Part shown: in pieces, positions 26,244-37,771 of the stretch
Layout: each line of letters begins with the position of its first letter
Position numbering within the stretch: the stretch's first letter is position 1
Assembly (NCBI RefSeq): GCF_009834185.1
Contig: NZ_CP047173.1
Location: 1,736,001 to 1,800,000, forward strand
Reading direction: 5' to 3'
DNA from: Rathayibacter sp. VKM Ac-2760
GTDB taxonomy: Bacteria; Actinomycetota; Actinomycetes; Actinomycetales; Microbacteriaceae
DNA length: 64,000 nucleotides
Position numbers and translations under genes: made by a program
The notes under the pieces: generated by a model
Seen by the model: the letters and a program-made list of their open reading frames with translations, nothing else
What the model was told of the DNA's origin: nothing
Databases searched by the model: none

Positions 26244-26828
26244 ATGGAGAGGTTCGGCGTCCGGCTCGGCATCGATGTGGGCCGCTCCCGCATCGGTGTC
26301 GCGCGCTGCGACGCCGACGGCCTCCTCGCGGTGCCGGTGGAGACGGTCGCTCGGGTCGCGGAGGCGCCCGACGGCGCGGACGTCGCCCGGATCGCGGCCC
26401 TCGCCGCCGAGTTCGGCGCGACGGCGATCGTCGTCGGCCTGCCTCTGTCGCTGTCGGGGGCCGAGACGGCCTCGACGGACGACGCCCGCGCCTTCGCGGC
26501 GCGCCTCGCCTCCGCCGTCCCGGCCGCCCCTGTGCGGCTCGTGGACGAGCGGCTCTCGACGGTGAGCGCGCAGAGCGCGCTGCACCGCTCGAGACGCAGC
26601 ACCCGCGGCTCCCGCGCCGTGATCGACCAGGTCGCCGCCGTGGTGATCCTGCAGCACGCCATCGATTCCGAGCGCTCCCTCGGTTCCCCTGCCGGCTCCG
26701 CGCTCGAACCGAACGAAGGACGACCCACCCGTGACCGACGTCCCCCCGAGCCGCCGCGCCGCCCGCGCAGCCGAGGCAGATCAGCAGAGTCAGCTCCCGC
26801 ACAGCCCGGAGCGGCCCCCCGCCTCTGA
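26244..26828 (+). CDS. ruvX: RuvX/YqgF-type RNase H-fold nuclease
   Basis: Putative Holliday-junction resolvase-like or pre-16S rRNA processing nuclease. 194 residues, longer than the usual ~140-160. Core motifs: LGIDVGRSRIGVARCD at about 8-23, IVVGLPLSLSG, VRLVDERLSTVSAQ and DQVAAVVILQHAID. The last ~45 residues are a Pro/Arg-rich tail with no conservation that I can recognise, and these codons overlap the start of mltG by 98 bp in another frame. ATG 26244 directly abuts the alaS stop. Confidence 0.9.
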   Translation: MERFGVRLGIDVGRSRIGVARCDADGLLAVPVETVARVAEAPDGADVARIAALAAEFGATAIVVGLPLSLSGAETASTDDARAFAARLASAVPAAPVRLVDERLSTVSAQSALHRSRRSTRGSRAVIDQVAAVVILQHAIDSERSLGSPAGSALEPNEGRPTRDRRPPEPPRRPRSRGRSAESAPAQPGAAPRL

Positions 26829-28035
26829 GGCCGACCACGAGCACGACTCGATCGACCACCTGTTCGCCGGCCCCGAGGTCGGCGCCCCGCGCGACCGCGG
26901 CGAGGCCGTCGCCGCCGCGCACCCCGAGGCCGCCCCCTCGACCCGTCGCCGCCGCGCCAAGCGCGAGAACAAGCCCCGACGCAGCCGTCGCGGACTGATC
27001 GGCGGCCTGCTCGCCTTCGGCGTCTTCGTCGCCCTCGTCGCGATCGCCGTGACGATCTTCGTCGAGCCGGTCCGCGCGCTGTTCGCCGAGCCGGAGCCGA
27101 CCGACTTCACCGGCACGGGCACGAGCGAGGTCGTCTTCACGATCCACCAGGGCGACGGCGGCAGCACCATCGCCGAGAACCTCGTCGCGGACGGCGTCAT
27201 CAAGTCGTACACGCCCTTCTACGAGCTGCTGTTGGCGGAGAACCCCGAGCCCGTCTTCCAGCCGGGCGCCTACTCCCTGAAGGCGGAGATGAGCGCGAAG
27301 GCGGCGCTGTCGGCGCTGCTCGACTCCGACTCGACCCGGCTCGCGAATACCTTCGTCATCCCGGAGGGCACCTCGCTCAAGGGCGCGCTGCCGCTGATCG
27401 CGGACGGCTCGGGCGTCGCCCTCGCCGACCTCGAGGCCGCGGCCGCCGACTGGGGCTCCTACGGGCTCCCCGCCGAGGCGACGAGCCTCGAGGGCTTCCT
27501 CTTCCCGGCGACCTACGACATCGACCCGGGCACCTCGGCGCACGACATCCTGCAGACGCTCGTGAACCGGATGTACCAGTCGCTCGACGCGGCGGGCGTG
27601 CCGGTCGAGAACCGCTACCGGACCGTCGTCTTCGCCTCGCTCGTCCAGCGCGAGGCCCGCGTCGCCGAGGACTTCCCGAAGGTCGCGCGCGTGTTCCAGA
27701 ACCGCCTCGACCAGGGCTGGCGCCTGCAGTCGGACGCGACCGTCGCCTACGGCACCGGAGCCACCGACCGGGTGACCACGACCGACGCCGAGCGCAACGA
27801 CGCGAACAACGTCTACAACACCTACCAGCGCGACGGTCTGCCACCCGCGCCGATCTCGAACCCGGGCGACGTCGCCATCCAGGCCGTGCTGCAGCCCGCG
27901 GACGGCACCTGGCTCTACTTCGTCACGGTGAACCTCGAGACCGGCGAGACGGTGTACTCGACGACCGACGCCGAGCACAACGCCGCGGTGGCGCAGTGGC
28001 AGGCATGGATGCGGGACCACCCGGAGTACCAGTGA
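26731..28035 (+). CDS. mltG: Endolytic murein transglycosylase MltG
   Basis: Membrane-bound enzyme that cleaves nascent peptidoglycan strands and sets glycan length. 434 residues: a charged, disordered cytoplasmic N-terminus of ~85 residues, one membrane helix (GLIGGLLAFGVFVALVAIAV, about 88-110), a LysM-like part (TIHQGDGGSTIAENLV), and the YceG catalytic domain with FASLVQREARVAEDFP (catalytic Glu in QREA), FQNRL and TYQRDGLPPAPISNPG. GTG 26731 is preceded by GAAGGA and overlaps ruvX by 98 bp. aroE overlaps its end by 4 bp. Confidence 0.94.
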   Translation: MTDVPPSRRAARAAEADQQSQLPHSPERPPASEADHEHDSIDHLFAGPEVGAPRDRGEAVAAAHPEAAPSTRRRRAKRENKPRRSRRGLIGGLLAFGVFVALVAIAVTIFVEPVRALFAEPEPTDFTGTGTSEVVFTIHQGDGGSTIAENLVADGVIKSYTPFYELLLAENPEPVFQPGAYSLKAEMSAKAALSALLDSDSTRLANTFVIPEGTSLKGALPLIADGSGVALADLEAAAADWGSYGLPAEATSLEGFLFPATYDIDPGTSAHDILQTLVNRMYQSLDAAGVPVENRYRTVVFASLVQREARVAEDFPKVARVFQNRLDQGWRLQSDATVAYGTGATDRVTTTDAERNDANNVYNTYQRDGLPPAPISNPGDVAIQAVLQPADGTWLYFVTVNLETGETVYSTTDAEHNAAVAQWQAWMRDHPEYQ

Positions 28036-28904
28036 CCGCGGAGTCGGCGCCGGGCGGGCGCCGGCTGGCGGTGCTCGGCTCGCCGATCGCGCACTCGCGC
28101 TCGCCCGAGCTGCACGCGGCGGCGTACCGGGTGCTCGGGCTCGACTGGAGCTACACGGCGGTCGAGGCGACTGAGGCGACGCTCGGCGCCGTCGTCGCCG
28201 ATCCGGTCGCGCTCTGGCACGGCCTGTCGTTGACGATGCCGCTCAAGCACGCGGTGCGGCCGCTGCTCGACGAGGAGGACCTGGTGGCGCGGGCGACCGG
28301 CGCCGTCAACACCCTGCTGATCGACCGCTCCGCCGGTGCGCCCCGCCTGCGCGGCTTCAACACCGACGTCGCCGGCATCGTCTGCGCGCTCGGCGAGGCG
28401 GGAGTGCACTCGGCCGAGCGCGTCGACATCCTCGGGGGAGGGGCGACCGCCGCCTCCGCCCTCGCCGCGGCGGCCGAGCTGGGCGCCGCGCGCGTCATCG
28501 TCACGCTCCGCTCACCGGAGAAGGCGGCTCCGCTGGCCGCGATCGCCGCCGCGGTCGGTGTCGCCCTCGACGTCCGCCCGTTCTCGGACTGGGACGGCGC
28601 GGACGCCGCACCGCTGCTCGTCTCGACGCTGCCGGGCGGCGCCTCCGCCGAGCTGGTCGTGCCGGACGCGGTGGTCGCGGCCTCGACGCTCTTCGATGTG
28701 GCCTACTCGCCGTGGCCGAGCCCGCTCGCGCGGCGCTGGGGGGCGGCCGGCTCGCCGGTCGTGTCCGGACTGGGGATGCTGCTGCACCAGGCGCTGCTGC
28801 AGGTGCGGGTGTTCGCCGGCGGCGACCCTGCCGTGCCGCTGCCGGACGAGGACGCGGTGCTCGCCGCGATGCGCGCGACGCTGCCGGTCGACTCCGCCGC
28901 CTGA
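28032..28904 (+). CDS. aroE: Shikimate dehydrogenase
   Basis: NADPH-dependent reduction of 3-dehydroshikimate to shikimate. 290 residues from GTG 28032. Seen: substrate loop [13 protein letters not shown], catalytic Lys72 in TMPLKHAV, Asp112 in FNTDVAG, and the nucleotide-binding turn LGGGATAAS, where the common GAGGA is replaced. The C-terminal [15 protein letters not shown] is typical. It overlaps mltG by 4 bp, linking cell-wall and aromatic genes in one transcript. Confidence 0.93.
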   Translation: MTAESAPGGRRLAVLGSPIAHSRSPELHAAAYRVLGLDWSYTAVEATEATLGAVVADPVALWHGLSLTMPLKHAVRPLLDEEDLVARATGAVNTLLIDRSAGAPRLRGFNTDVAGIVCALGEAGVHSAERVDILGGGATAASALAAAAELGAARVIVTLRSPEKAAPLAAIAAAVGVALDVRPFSDWDGADAAPLLVSTLPGGASAELVVPDAVVAASTLFDVAYSPWPSPLARRWGAAGSPVVSGLGMLLHQALLQVRVFAGGDPAVPLPDEDAVLAAMRATLPVDSAA

Positions 28905-28939
28905 GCCCGCGGGGCGCGAGTCCGGTGGGGCGCGTGTGC

Positions 28940-28945
28940 GAGAAT
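28940..28945 (+). promoter_or_regulatory. Probable leaderless promoter of aroC
   Basis: GAGAAT with TGC directly before it (an extended -10), then 6 nt (CGGAGG) to the ATG. These 6 nt are also a ribosome site with no spacing, so a leaderless start is the simpler reading. Confidence 0.5.
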
Positions 28946-28951
28946 CGGAGG

Positions 28952-30169
28952 ATGCTCCGTTGGCTCACGGCCGGGGAATCCCACGGCCCCGAACTCGTCG
29001 CCGTCCTCGAAGGACTGCCGGCGGGTGTCCCCGTCTCCCTCGACGACGTCCGCGCCGACCTCGCCCGGCGCAAGCTCGGCTACGGTCGCGGCGCCCGGAT
29101 GAAGTTCGAGCAGGACGAGCTGAACGTCTCGTCCGGCATCCGCCACGGCGCCACGACGGGCGGCCCGATCGCGCTGCGCATCGGCAACACCGAGTGGGCG
29201 CGCTGGGTCGACGTGATGGCCGCCGAGCCGCGTGACCCCGAGACGCTGCCCAAGGGCCGCGGCGCCGCGCTCACCCGCCCGCGCCCGGGCCACGCCGACC
29301 TGGTCGGCATGCAGAAGTACGGCTTCGAGGAGTCGCGCAACGTCCTCGAGCGCGCCTCGGCGCGCGAGACGGCCGCCCGCGTCGCGCTCGGCGCCGTCGC
29401 CCGCCGCTTCCTCGGCGAGCTCGGCATCACCCTGGTCAGCCACACCCTCGCGATCGGCCCCGTCCGCGTGCCGGAGGGCTCGGCCCTGCCGACCCCGGCC
29501 GACGTCGACGCGCTGGACGCCGATCCGCTGCGCTGCCACGACGCCGCGACCAGCGCGCTGATGGTGGCCGAGGTCGACCGCGCGCACGAGGACGGCGACA
29601 CGCTCGGCGGCGTCGTCGAGGTGCTCGCCTACGACCTGCCGCCGGGGCTCGGCTCCTACGTGCACTGGGACCGCCGGCTCGACGCGCAGCTCGCGGCCGC
29701 ACTGATGGGCATCCAGGCGATCAAGGGCGTCGAGATCGGCGACGGCTTCCTGACCACCACGCGCCGCGGCTCCGAGGCGCACGACGAGCTCTTCGCGGCC
29801 GAGGGCGGCATCGGCCGCTCCAGTGACCGCGCCGGCGGCACCGAGGGCGGCATGAGCACCGGCACGGTCCTCCGGGTCCGCGCCGGCATGAAGCCGATCG
29901 CCACCGTCCCGCACGCGCTGCGCACCGTCGACGTCGCGACCGGCGAGGCCGCCGGCGCGCACCACCAGCGCTCCGACGTCTGCGCGGTGCCCGCCTCGGG
30001 CGTCGTCGCGGAGGCGATGGTCGCGCTCGTCCTGGCGAACGCCGTGCTGGAGAAGTTCGGCGGCGACAGCATCACCGAGACCCGCCGGAACCTCCGCGGC
30101 TACCTCGACGCGATCCCCGAGGAGCTGCGCACGCTCGCCGCCAGCGACCCGGCGCTCGGACTCGTCTGA
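28952..30169 (+). CDS. aroC: Chorismate synthase
   Basis: Last step of the shikimate pathway, EPSP to chorismate, using reduced FMN. 405 residues starting [15 protein letters not shown], the canonical N-terminus with the first signature. Others: [33 protein letters not shown], and [22 protein letters not shown] near the middle, with [16 protein letters not shown] in the C-terminal part. An in-frame GTG at 28934 could add six residues but breaks the conserved start. 31 bp separate it from aroK. Confidence 0.97.
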   Translation: MLRWLTAGESHGPELVAVLEGLPAGVPVSLDDVRADLARRKLGYGRGARMKFEQDELNVSSGIRHGATTGGPIALRIGNTEWARWVDVMAAEPRDPETLPKGRGAALTRPRPGHADLVGMQKYGFEESRNVLERASARETAARVALGAVARRFLGELGITLVSHTLAIGPVRVPEGSALPTPADVDALDADPLRCHDAATSALMVAEVDRAHEDGDTLGGVVEVLAYDLPPGLGSYVHWDRRLDAQLAAALMGIQAIKGVEIGDGFLTTTRRGSEAHDELFAAEGGIGRSSDRAGGTEGGMSTGTVLRVRAGMKPIATVPHALRTVDVATGEAAGAHHQRSDVCAVPASGVVAEAMVALVLANAVLEKFGGDSITETRRNLRGYLDAIPEELRTLAASDPALGLV

Positions 30170-30200
30170 TGCCCGAGCACTCACCGGAGCGGGCCCGCTG

Positions 30201-30812
30201 ATGGCGGGTCACGATACCGGCGCGGCCCGCGCGCGCGTCGTCCTGATCGGCCCGATGGGGGCCGGCAAGACGACGATCGGCAAGCGGGTCGCGAAGGCCC
30301 TCGCGGCCGAGTTCCTCGACTCCGATGCCGAGTTCGTGCGCCGGCACGGACCGATCACCCCCTACTTCGACCTGCACGGTGAGGCGTCCTTCCGCGTGGA
30401 GGAGCGCCGGGTCGTCGAGCAGGCCGTCCGCCGCGCCGTCGTGCTGAGCCTGGGCGGGGGAGCGGTGCTCGACGAGGGCACGCGCGCCGACCTGGCCGGC
30501 GTCCCCGTCGTCCTGCTCACCACGACCGCCGAGGCCGTCCGCGACCGGCTCGGCTCCGGCCGGCCCCTGGTGCGCGGCGGCATCGCGGACTGGACGCGGA
30601 TCTTCGAGTCGCGGCGGGCCGTCTACGAGTCGCTCGCCGACACCGTCGTCGACTCCTCGCGCCGGCCGATCACCACCCTCGCCGCGGAGGTGACCGCCTG
30701 GGTGCGCGAGCGCGAGGCGGCGGCCGTCGGCCCCGCTGCCAGCACCACCGAGTCCACCAGCACCACAAAACCGGCGGTCCCAACCGGCCGCCCGACCGGA
30801 AGAAGAGCATGA
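30201..30812 (+). CDS. aroK: Shikimate kinase
   Basis: Phosphorylates shikimate. 203 residues; the family core is ~165-175 and the rest is a Thr/Ser-rich tail (about 176-203) of unknown use. P-loop GPMGAGKTTIG at 17-27, substrate-binding DSDAEFVRR and the shikimate motif FRVEERRVV, GGGAV loop (SLGGGAVLDEG), and the lid GSGRPLVRGG. The ATG at 30201 follows the aroC stop by 31 bp. It overlaps aroB by 4 bp (ATGA). Confidence 0.95.
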   Translation: MAGHDTGAARARVVLIGPMGAGKTTIGKRVAKALAAEFLDSDAEFVRRHGPITPYFDLHGEASFRVEERRVVEQAVRRAVVLSLGGGAVLDEGTRADLAGVPVVLLTTTAEAVRDRLGSGRPLVRGGIADWTRIFESRRAVYESLADTVVDSSRRPITTLAAEVTAWVREREAAAVGPAASTTESTSTTKPAVPTGRPTGRRA

Positions 30813-31888
30813 ACGACGGCACCACCGCCCTCACCGTCACCGGAGAGAACGGCTACGACATCACCGTCGGCCGCGGACTCCTCGACGGCCTCGCCGACGC
30901 GATCGGCCCGCGAGCGGCCAAGGTGCTCATCGTGCACCCGCCGACGCTCGCGGTCCTCGCGGCCGAGATCCGGGAGAGCCTGCTCGAGCGCTACGAGGTG
31001 CTGCTCGCCGAGGTGCCCGACGCCGAGGCCGCCAAGCGCGTCGAGGTCGCCGCCTTCTGCTGGCAGGTGATGGGGCAGTCCGACTTCACCCGGACCGACG
31101 CGGTCGTCGGCTTCGGCGGCGGCGCGATCACCGACCTGGCCGGCTTCGTCGCCGCGACCTGGCTCCGCGGGGTGGACCTCGTCCAGGTGCCGACCACGGT
31201 GCTCGGCATGGTCGACGCGGCCGTCGGCGGCAAGACCGGACTCAACACGGCCGAGGGCAAGAACCTGGTCGGCGCCTTCCACGCGCCGCGCGCCGTCGTC
31301 GCCGATCTGGACGTGCTGACGAGCCTGCCGCGCAACGAGATCCTGGCCGGCTTCGGCGAGATCGTGAAGTACGGCATGATCGCCGAGCCGCGCATCCTCG
31401 ACATCATCGAGTCGGACGTCGACCTCGCGACCGACCCGACGTCGGAGGAGTTCCGCAGCCTGGTCGAGCTGTCGATCGGCATCAAGGCGCGCGTGGTCAG
31501 CGAGGACTTCACCGAGAAGGGCCTGCGCGAGATCCTGAACTACGGGCACACCCTCGGCCACGCGGTCGAGCACGCCGAGCGCTACCAGTGGCGGCACGGC
31601 GCGGCCGTCTCGGTCGGCATGATGTTCGCCGCCGAGCTGTCCCGGCTGACCGGCTCGCTCAGCGACGCCGCCGTCGACCGCCAGCGCAGCGTGCTCGAGT
31701 CGCTCACTCTCCCGACGAGCTACCCGCTCGGCCGCTGGGAGACGCTGCTCGCCGCGATGCAGCGCGACAAGAAGTCGCGCGCGGGCATGCTCCGCTTCGT
31801 GGTGCTCGACGACCTGGCGCGGCCGAGCATCCTGCAGGGGCCGGAAACGTCGCTGCTGTTCGCGGCGTATCAGGAGATCGGCTCCTAG
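30809..31888 (+). CDS. aroB: 3-Dehydroquinate synthase
   Basis: Second step of the shikimate pathway, DAHP to 3-dehydroquinate, NAD and zinc dependent. 359 residues. NAD-binding [21 protein letters not shown], then [18 protein letters not shown], metal ligands in EIVKYGMI and in [12 protein letters not shown]. It overlaps aroK. The type II dehydroquinase gene (aroQ), which commonly follows aroB in actinobacteria, is not here; a convergent small gene starts 7 bp downstream. Confidence 0.97.
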   Translation: MNDGTTALTVTGENGYDITVGRGLLDGLADAIGPRAAKVLIVHPPTLAVLAAEIRESLLERYEVLLAEVPDAEAAKRVEVAAFCWQVMGQSDFTRTDAVVGFGGGAITDLAGFVAATWLRGVDLVQVPTTVLGMVDAAVGGKTGLNTAEGKNLVGAFHAPRAVVADLDVLTSLPRNEILAGFGEIVKYGMIAEPRILDIIESDVDLATDPTSEEFRSLVELSIGIKARVVSEDFTEKGLREILNYGHTLGHAVEHAERYQWRHGAAVSVGMMFAAELSRLTGSLSDAAVDRQRSVLESLTLPTSYPLGRWETLLAAMQRDKKSRAGMLRFVVLDDLARPSILQGPETSLLFAAYQEIGS

Positions 31889-31895
31889 GAGCGGG

Positions 31896-32288
31896 TCAGC
31901 GCGGGTCCGCGCGGTCGCCGGTGAGTGCGGCCTCGCGAGCGCGGGCGTGCTCCTCGGCGCTGATCGTGCCGGCGGCGCGGAGGCGGTCGAGCTCGGCCAG
32001 GCGGTCGGTGAGCGAGGTTCCCGCCGGGCCGACGCCGTGGCGGAGGTAGCGGGCGGCCATGTCGGTCTGCATCGTGGTCGGGTCGACGCCGAGCTGCTTC
32101 GCTCGGCGGGCGTTGCGGACGATCAGGACGATCACCAGGACGAAGACGGCGACGATCACGATCGGGACGATCACGAAGACGGCGGAGTACCAGGGCGGGA
32201 TGATGTTCTGGCCCGGGAGGGTCGGGGCGAAGAAGTCCGAGCGGGCCGCCGCGGAGACGATCCCGGCGTGAGCGGTGCTGAGGGTCAT
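31896..32288 (-). CDS. SHOCT-domain membrane protein
   Basis: A 130-residue protein with a short extracellular N-terminus, one strong membrane helix ([20 protein letters not shown], about 34-53), a basic stop-transfer (RNARRAK) and a C-terminal SHOCT segment ([21 protein letters not shown]), a short oligomerisation/adaptor motif. ATG 32288 has GAGGAGG upstream. It converges on aroB and diverges from efp. No function can be assigned. Confidence 0.8.
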   Translation of the reverse strand: MTLSTAHAGIVSAAARSDFFAPTLPGQNIIPPWYSAVFVIVPIVIVAVFVLVIVLIVRNARRAKQLGVDPTTMQTDMAARYLRHGVGPAGTSLTDRLAELDRLRAAGTISAEEHARAREAALTGDRADPR

Positions 32289-32392
32289 GCGACCTCCTCG
32301 GTCGTGGGCGTCCCTCCAGTCTGCTCCGGCTGCTCGACGCCCGCATCGTCCGGCCGGGGGAGGCCGCCCGGCCGTCCTCGGGCCGGACCGAC

Positions 32393-32398
32393 TACACT
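32393..32398 (+). promoter_or_regulatory. Probable -10 box of efp
   Basis: TACACT in GACTACACTCGATG, about 58 bp before the efp ATG. Confidence 0.5.
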
Positions 32399-32456
32399 CG
32401 ATGGGTTGGCCGGATCGGCCGATCAGCAGACTTCCACGAAACGGATCCCCCTTCGC

Positions 32457-33017
32457 ATGGCCTCTACCACCGACATCAAGAACGGCACCGTCCTCAGCAT
32501 CGACGGTCAGCTCTGGAACGTCATCGACTTCCAGCACGTGAAGCCGGGCAAGGGCGGCGCGTTCGTGCGCACCAAGATGAAGAACGTGCTGACGGGCAAG
32601 GTCGTCGACAAGACCTTCAACGCCGGCGCCAAGATCGACACGGCCAACGTCGACCGTCGCGACTTCCAGTACCTCTACCGCGACGGCGCGGACTTCGTCT
32701 TCATGGACACCTCGGACTACGACCAGATCACGGTCCCGGAGGCCGTCGTCGGCGACGCCGCGAACTTCATGCTCGAGAACCAGAACCTGACCCTCGCGCT
32801 GCACGACGGCGACCCGCTCTACGTCGAGCTCCCCGCCTCCGTCGTGCTCGAGATCACCTACACCGAGCCGGGCCTGCAGGGCGACCGCTCGACCGGCGGC
32901 ACCAAGCCCGCGACCGTCGAGACCGGCTACCAGATCCAGGTCCCGCTCTTCCTCGAGCAGGGCACCAAGGTCAAGGTCGACACCCGCACGGGCGACTACC
33001 TCGGCCGCGTCAGCTGA
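32457..33017 (+). CDS. efp: Elongation factor P
   Basis: Binds between the P and E sites and relieves ribosome stalling at polyproline. 186 residues in three beta domains: KOW-like domain I with the loop [13 protein letters not shown], whose Lys is the tip residue that contacts the P-site tRNA, then two OB domains ending [29 protein letters not shown]. The start ATG 32457 gives the usual [10 protein letters not shown]. nusB starts 12 bp after the stop, so they share a transcript. Confidence 0.97.
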   Translation: MASTTDIKNGTVLSIDGQLWNVIDFQHVKPGKGGAFVRTKMKNVLTGKVVDKTFNAGAKIDTANVDRRDFQYLYRDGADFVFMDTSDYDQITVPEAVVGDAANFMLENQNLTLALHDGDPLYVELPASVVLEITYTEPGLQGDRSTGGTKPATVETGYQIQVPLFLEQGTKVKVDTRTGDYLGRVS

Positions 33018-33029
33018 GCCGGGGCTCCC

Positions 33030-33449
33030 GTGAGTGCTCGGACGAAGGCGCGCAAGCGCGCCCTCGACATCCTCTACAACGCCGACGTGCGGCAGATCTC
33101 CTTCTCGGAGTCGCTGCGCTCCGAAGCGGAGCGCGCGGCCAACGAGCCGGCGCGTGAGGCCTCCTGGTTGTACGCCCGCGAGATCGTCGACGGTGTGATC
33201 GACAACGCCGACGAGATCGACGCGCTGATCGCGCGGCTCGCGAAGGGCTGGACGCTCTCGCGGATGCCGCTGGTCGACCGTGCAATCCTCCGCATCGGCG
33301 TGTGGGAGATCCTGCACAACGACGCAGTGCCGGACGGCGTCGCCATCTCCGAGGCCGTCGAGGCGGCGACCTCGCTCTCGACCGACGACTCGGCCGGCTT
33401 CATCAACGGGCTGCTCGCGTCGGTCGCGGAGTCGCGCGCGACGGCCTGA
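33030..33449 (+). CDS. nusB: Transcription antitermination factor NusB
   Basis: Helps form the rRNA antitermination complex with NusE (S10) on boxA. 139 residues, all helical: starts SARTKARKRALDILYNADVR with the boxA-binding basic end, and has the conserved ILRIGVWEIL and VAISEAVEAATSLSTDDSAGFINGLL. GTG 33030. efp-nusB order is standard. Immediately after it come a large inverted repeat and the 92-bp array, so its transcript probably ends there. Confidence 0.95.
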   Translation: MSARTKARKRALDILYNADVRQISFSESLRSEAERAANEPAREASWLYAREIVDGVIDNADEIDALIARLAKGWTLSRMPLVDRAILRIGVWEILHNDAVPDGVAISEAVEAATSLSTDDSAGFINGLLASVAESRATA

Positions 33450-33468
33450 TCGTCCCGTGGCCTGCGGC

Positions 33469-33547
33469 CCTCCGGCTCGCAGAACCTCCTCCGGCTCGCC
33501 GGACCTCCTCCGGCTTGCCGGAGACGAGCGCTTCTGCGAGCCGGAGG
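33469..33547. repeat. Large nested inverted repeat after nusB
   Basis: CCTCCGGCTCGCAGAA (33469-33484) is the exact reverse complement of 33532-33547: a perfect 16-bp arm pair around 47 bases. Inside lies a second perfect hairpin, CTCCGGC-TT-GCCGGAG (33508-33523). It starts 20 bp after the nusB stop and may end that transcript. The arms share the GAGCCGGAGG core of the 92-bp repeats next to it. Confidence 0.75.
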
Positions 33548-33550
33548 CGT

Positions 33551-35868
<2,318 letters not shown>

Positions 35869-35869
<1 letters not shown>

Positions 35870-37221
35870 TGACCGGTACGAGGATCCTCCTCTCGGGAGC
35901 GACGCTCGCCGACGAGTCGACGGCCGACGTCCTGATCGACGGTGGGACGATCGTCGAGATCGGCACCGACGTCGACTCCAGCGGCGCGCGCGTGATCGAC
36001 GCCGACGGGCTCCTGGCGCTGCCGGGTCTCGTCGACCTGCACACCCACCTCCGCGAGCCCGGCTTCGAGCAGAGCGAGACCGTGCTGACCGGCACGCGCG
36101 CCGCGGCCGCGGGCGGCTTCACCGCGGTCTTCGCGATGGCGAACACCTCGCCGGTGCAGGACACGGCCGGCGTCGTCGAGCAGGTGCAGAGCCTCGGCGA
36201 GGACGCGGGCTACGCCACCGTCCGCCCGATCGGCGCGGTCACGGTCGGCCTCGCGGGGGAGTCGCTCGCCGAGCTCGGCGCGATGGCCCGCAGCCGAGCC
36301 GCCGTGCGCGTGTTCTCGGACGACGGCAAGTGCGTCTCGGACGCCCTGCTGATGCGCCGCGCGCTGGAGTACGTGAAGGCCTTCGACGGCGTCGTCGCCC
36401 AGCACGCGCAGGAGCCGCGGCTCACCGTCGGCGCGCAGATGAACGAGGGCGCGGTCTCGAGCGCGCTCGGCCTGCAGGGCTGGCCGGCCGTGGCGGAGGA
36501 GGCGATCATCGCCCGCGACGTGCTGCTGGCCGAGCACGTCGGCTCCCGCCTGCACGTCTGTCACGTCTCGACCGCCGGCTCCGTCGACGTGATCCGCTGG
36601 GCCAAGGCCCGCGGCATCGACGTGACGGCCGAGGTCACCCCGCACCACCTGCTCCTCTCCGAGCAGCTGATCGCCGGAGTCGACGGCGCCGCCGGATACG
36701 ACGCCCGCTACAAGGTCAACCCGCCGCTGCGCCGCGACGAGGACGTGCTCGCCCTCCGCGAGGCCCTCGCCGACGGCACCATCGACATCGTCGCCACCGA
36801 CCACGCCCCGCACCCGGTCGAGGCGAAGGACTGCGAGTGGGACGCCGCCGCGTTCGGCATGGTCGGCCTCGAGAGCGCCCTCAGCGTCGTGCACGCCGCG
36901 GTGGTCGAGGACGGCCGGCTGAGCTGGGCGGACGTCGCCCGCGTGCTCTCCTCCGCCCCCGCGCGGATCGGCCGGCTCGACGGCTACCAGCACGGCCTCG
37001 CCGTCGGCGCGAGCGCGAACGTGGTCCTCTACGACCCCGAGGTGCGCCGCCGCTTCTCCACCGGCGACCTCCGCGGCCGCAGCACGAACTCGCCCTACCT
37101 CGGTCGCGAGCTGCCGGGCCGCGTCGTCGCGACGCTGCACCGCGGCGTGCCGACCGTCCTCGACGGCGAGCTCGTCGACGCGGCGACCGTCGCCGCGGCA
37201 GCGAGGAGCGCCCGTGGATAG
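35869..37221 (+). CDS. pyrC: Dihydroorotase
   Basis: Zinc amidohydrolase that closes carbamoyl aspartate to dihydroorotate. 450 residues from ATG 35869, which has GGGAGG 8 nt upstream; GTG 35866 is the alternative. Metal-binding LHTHLREPGFE, GGFTAVFAMANTSP, AEVTPHHLLL, and the catalytic-metal Asp region VATDHAPHP, all as in the class I (long) type. A small membrane-protein gene overlaps its 3' end by 8 bp. Confidence 0.96.
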
Positions 37222-37768
37222 GTCCGCCATCGCGATCGTCATCGGGGCGGTCGTCGTCCTCGTCTTCGTCGGGATGGCCCTGTCCTGGCGCGCCCGCCGC
37301 CGCCGCTCGGCGAGCCTCGCCCCCGAGGCCGTGCCCGCCGCGTCGCTCGGCGCCGAGCGCGAGGCCGTCGAGCTGCCCTACGTCGCGACCACCCGGTTCG
37401 AGCAGCCGCTCGAGCGCGTGGTGCTGCCGGGCCTCGGCTTCCGCGGCCGGGCGACCCTGCGCCTGCACGAGCGCGGCGTCGTGATCGCGCCGGTCGGCGA
37501 GCGCGAGACCGTGATCCCCGCGGCGCTCCTGCGCGGAGCCGGCGAGGGCTCCTACGCCATCGACCGCGCGGTCGAGCAGGGCGGCCTGCTGGTGATCTCC
37601 TGGTCTCCGCGCGGCGAGGAGGTCGTCGACAGCTACCTCCGCGTCGCCGAGCCGGCCCTCCGACGACGCCTGGTCGACGAGCTCCGCCGGCTCACCGGCC
37701 CCGATTCCTCCCCCTCCCACCCCGGATCCGCCGACGGCGGCTCCGACTCGACCCAGAAGGGCTCCTAG
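37214..37768 (+). CDS. PH-like membrane protein conserved between pyrC and carA
   Basis: 184 residues: one N-terminal membrane helix (AIAIVIGAVVVLVFVGMALSW, about 5-25), basic RARRRR, then a soluble beta domain (VLPGLGFRGRATLRLHERGVVI, IPAALLRGAGEGSYAIDR) resembling a PH-like fold, and a disordered Ser/Gly tail. GTG 37214 overlaps the pyrC stop. A membrane protein stands at the same place in Mycobacterium (Rv1382), so its place in the pyr operon is conserved although its role is unknown. Confidence 0.82.
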   Translation: MDRSAIAIVIGAVVVLVFVGMALSWRARRRRSASLAPEAVPAASLGAEREAVELPYVATTRFEQPLERVVLPGLGFRGRATLRLHERGVVIAPVGERETVIPAALLRGAGEGSYAIDRAVEQGGLLVISWSPRGEEVVDSYLRVAEPALRRRLVDELRRLTGPDSSPSHPGSADGGSDSTQKGS

Positions 37769-37771
37769 TCC

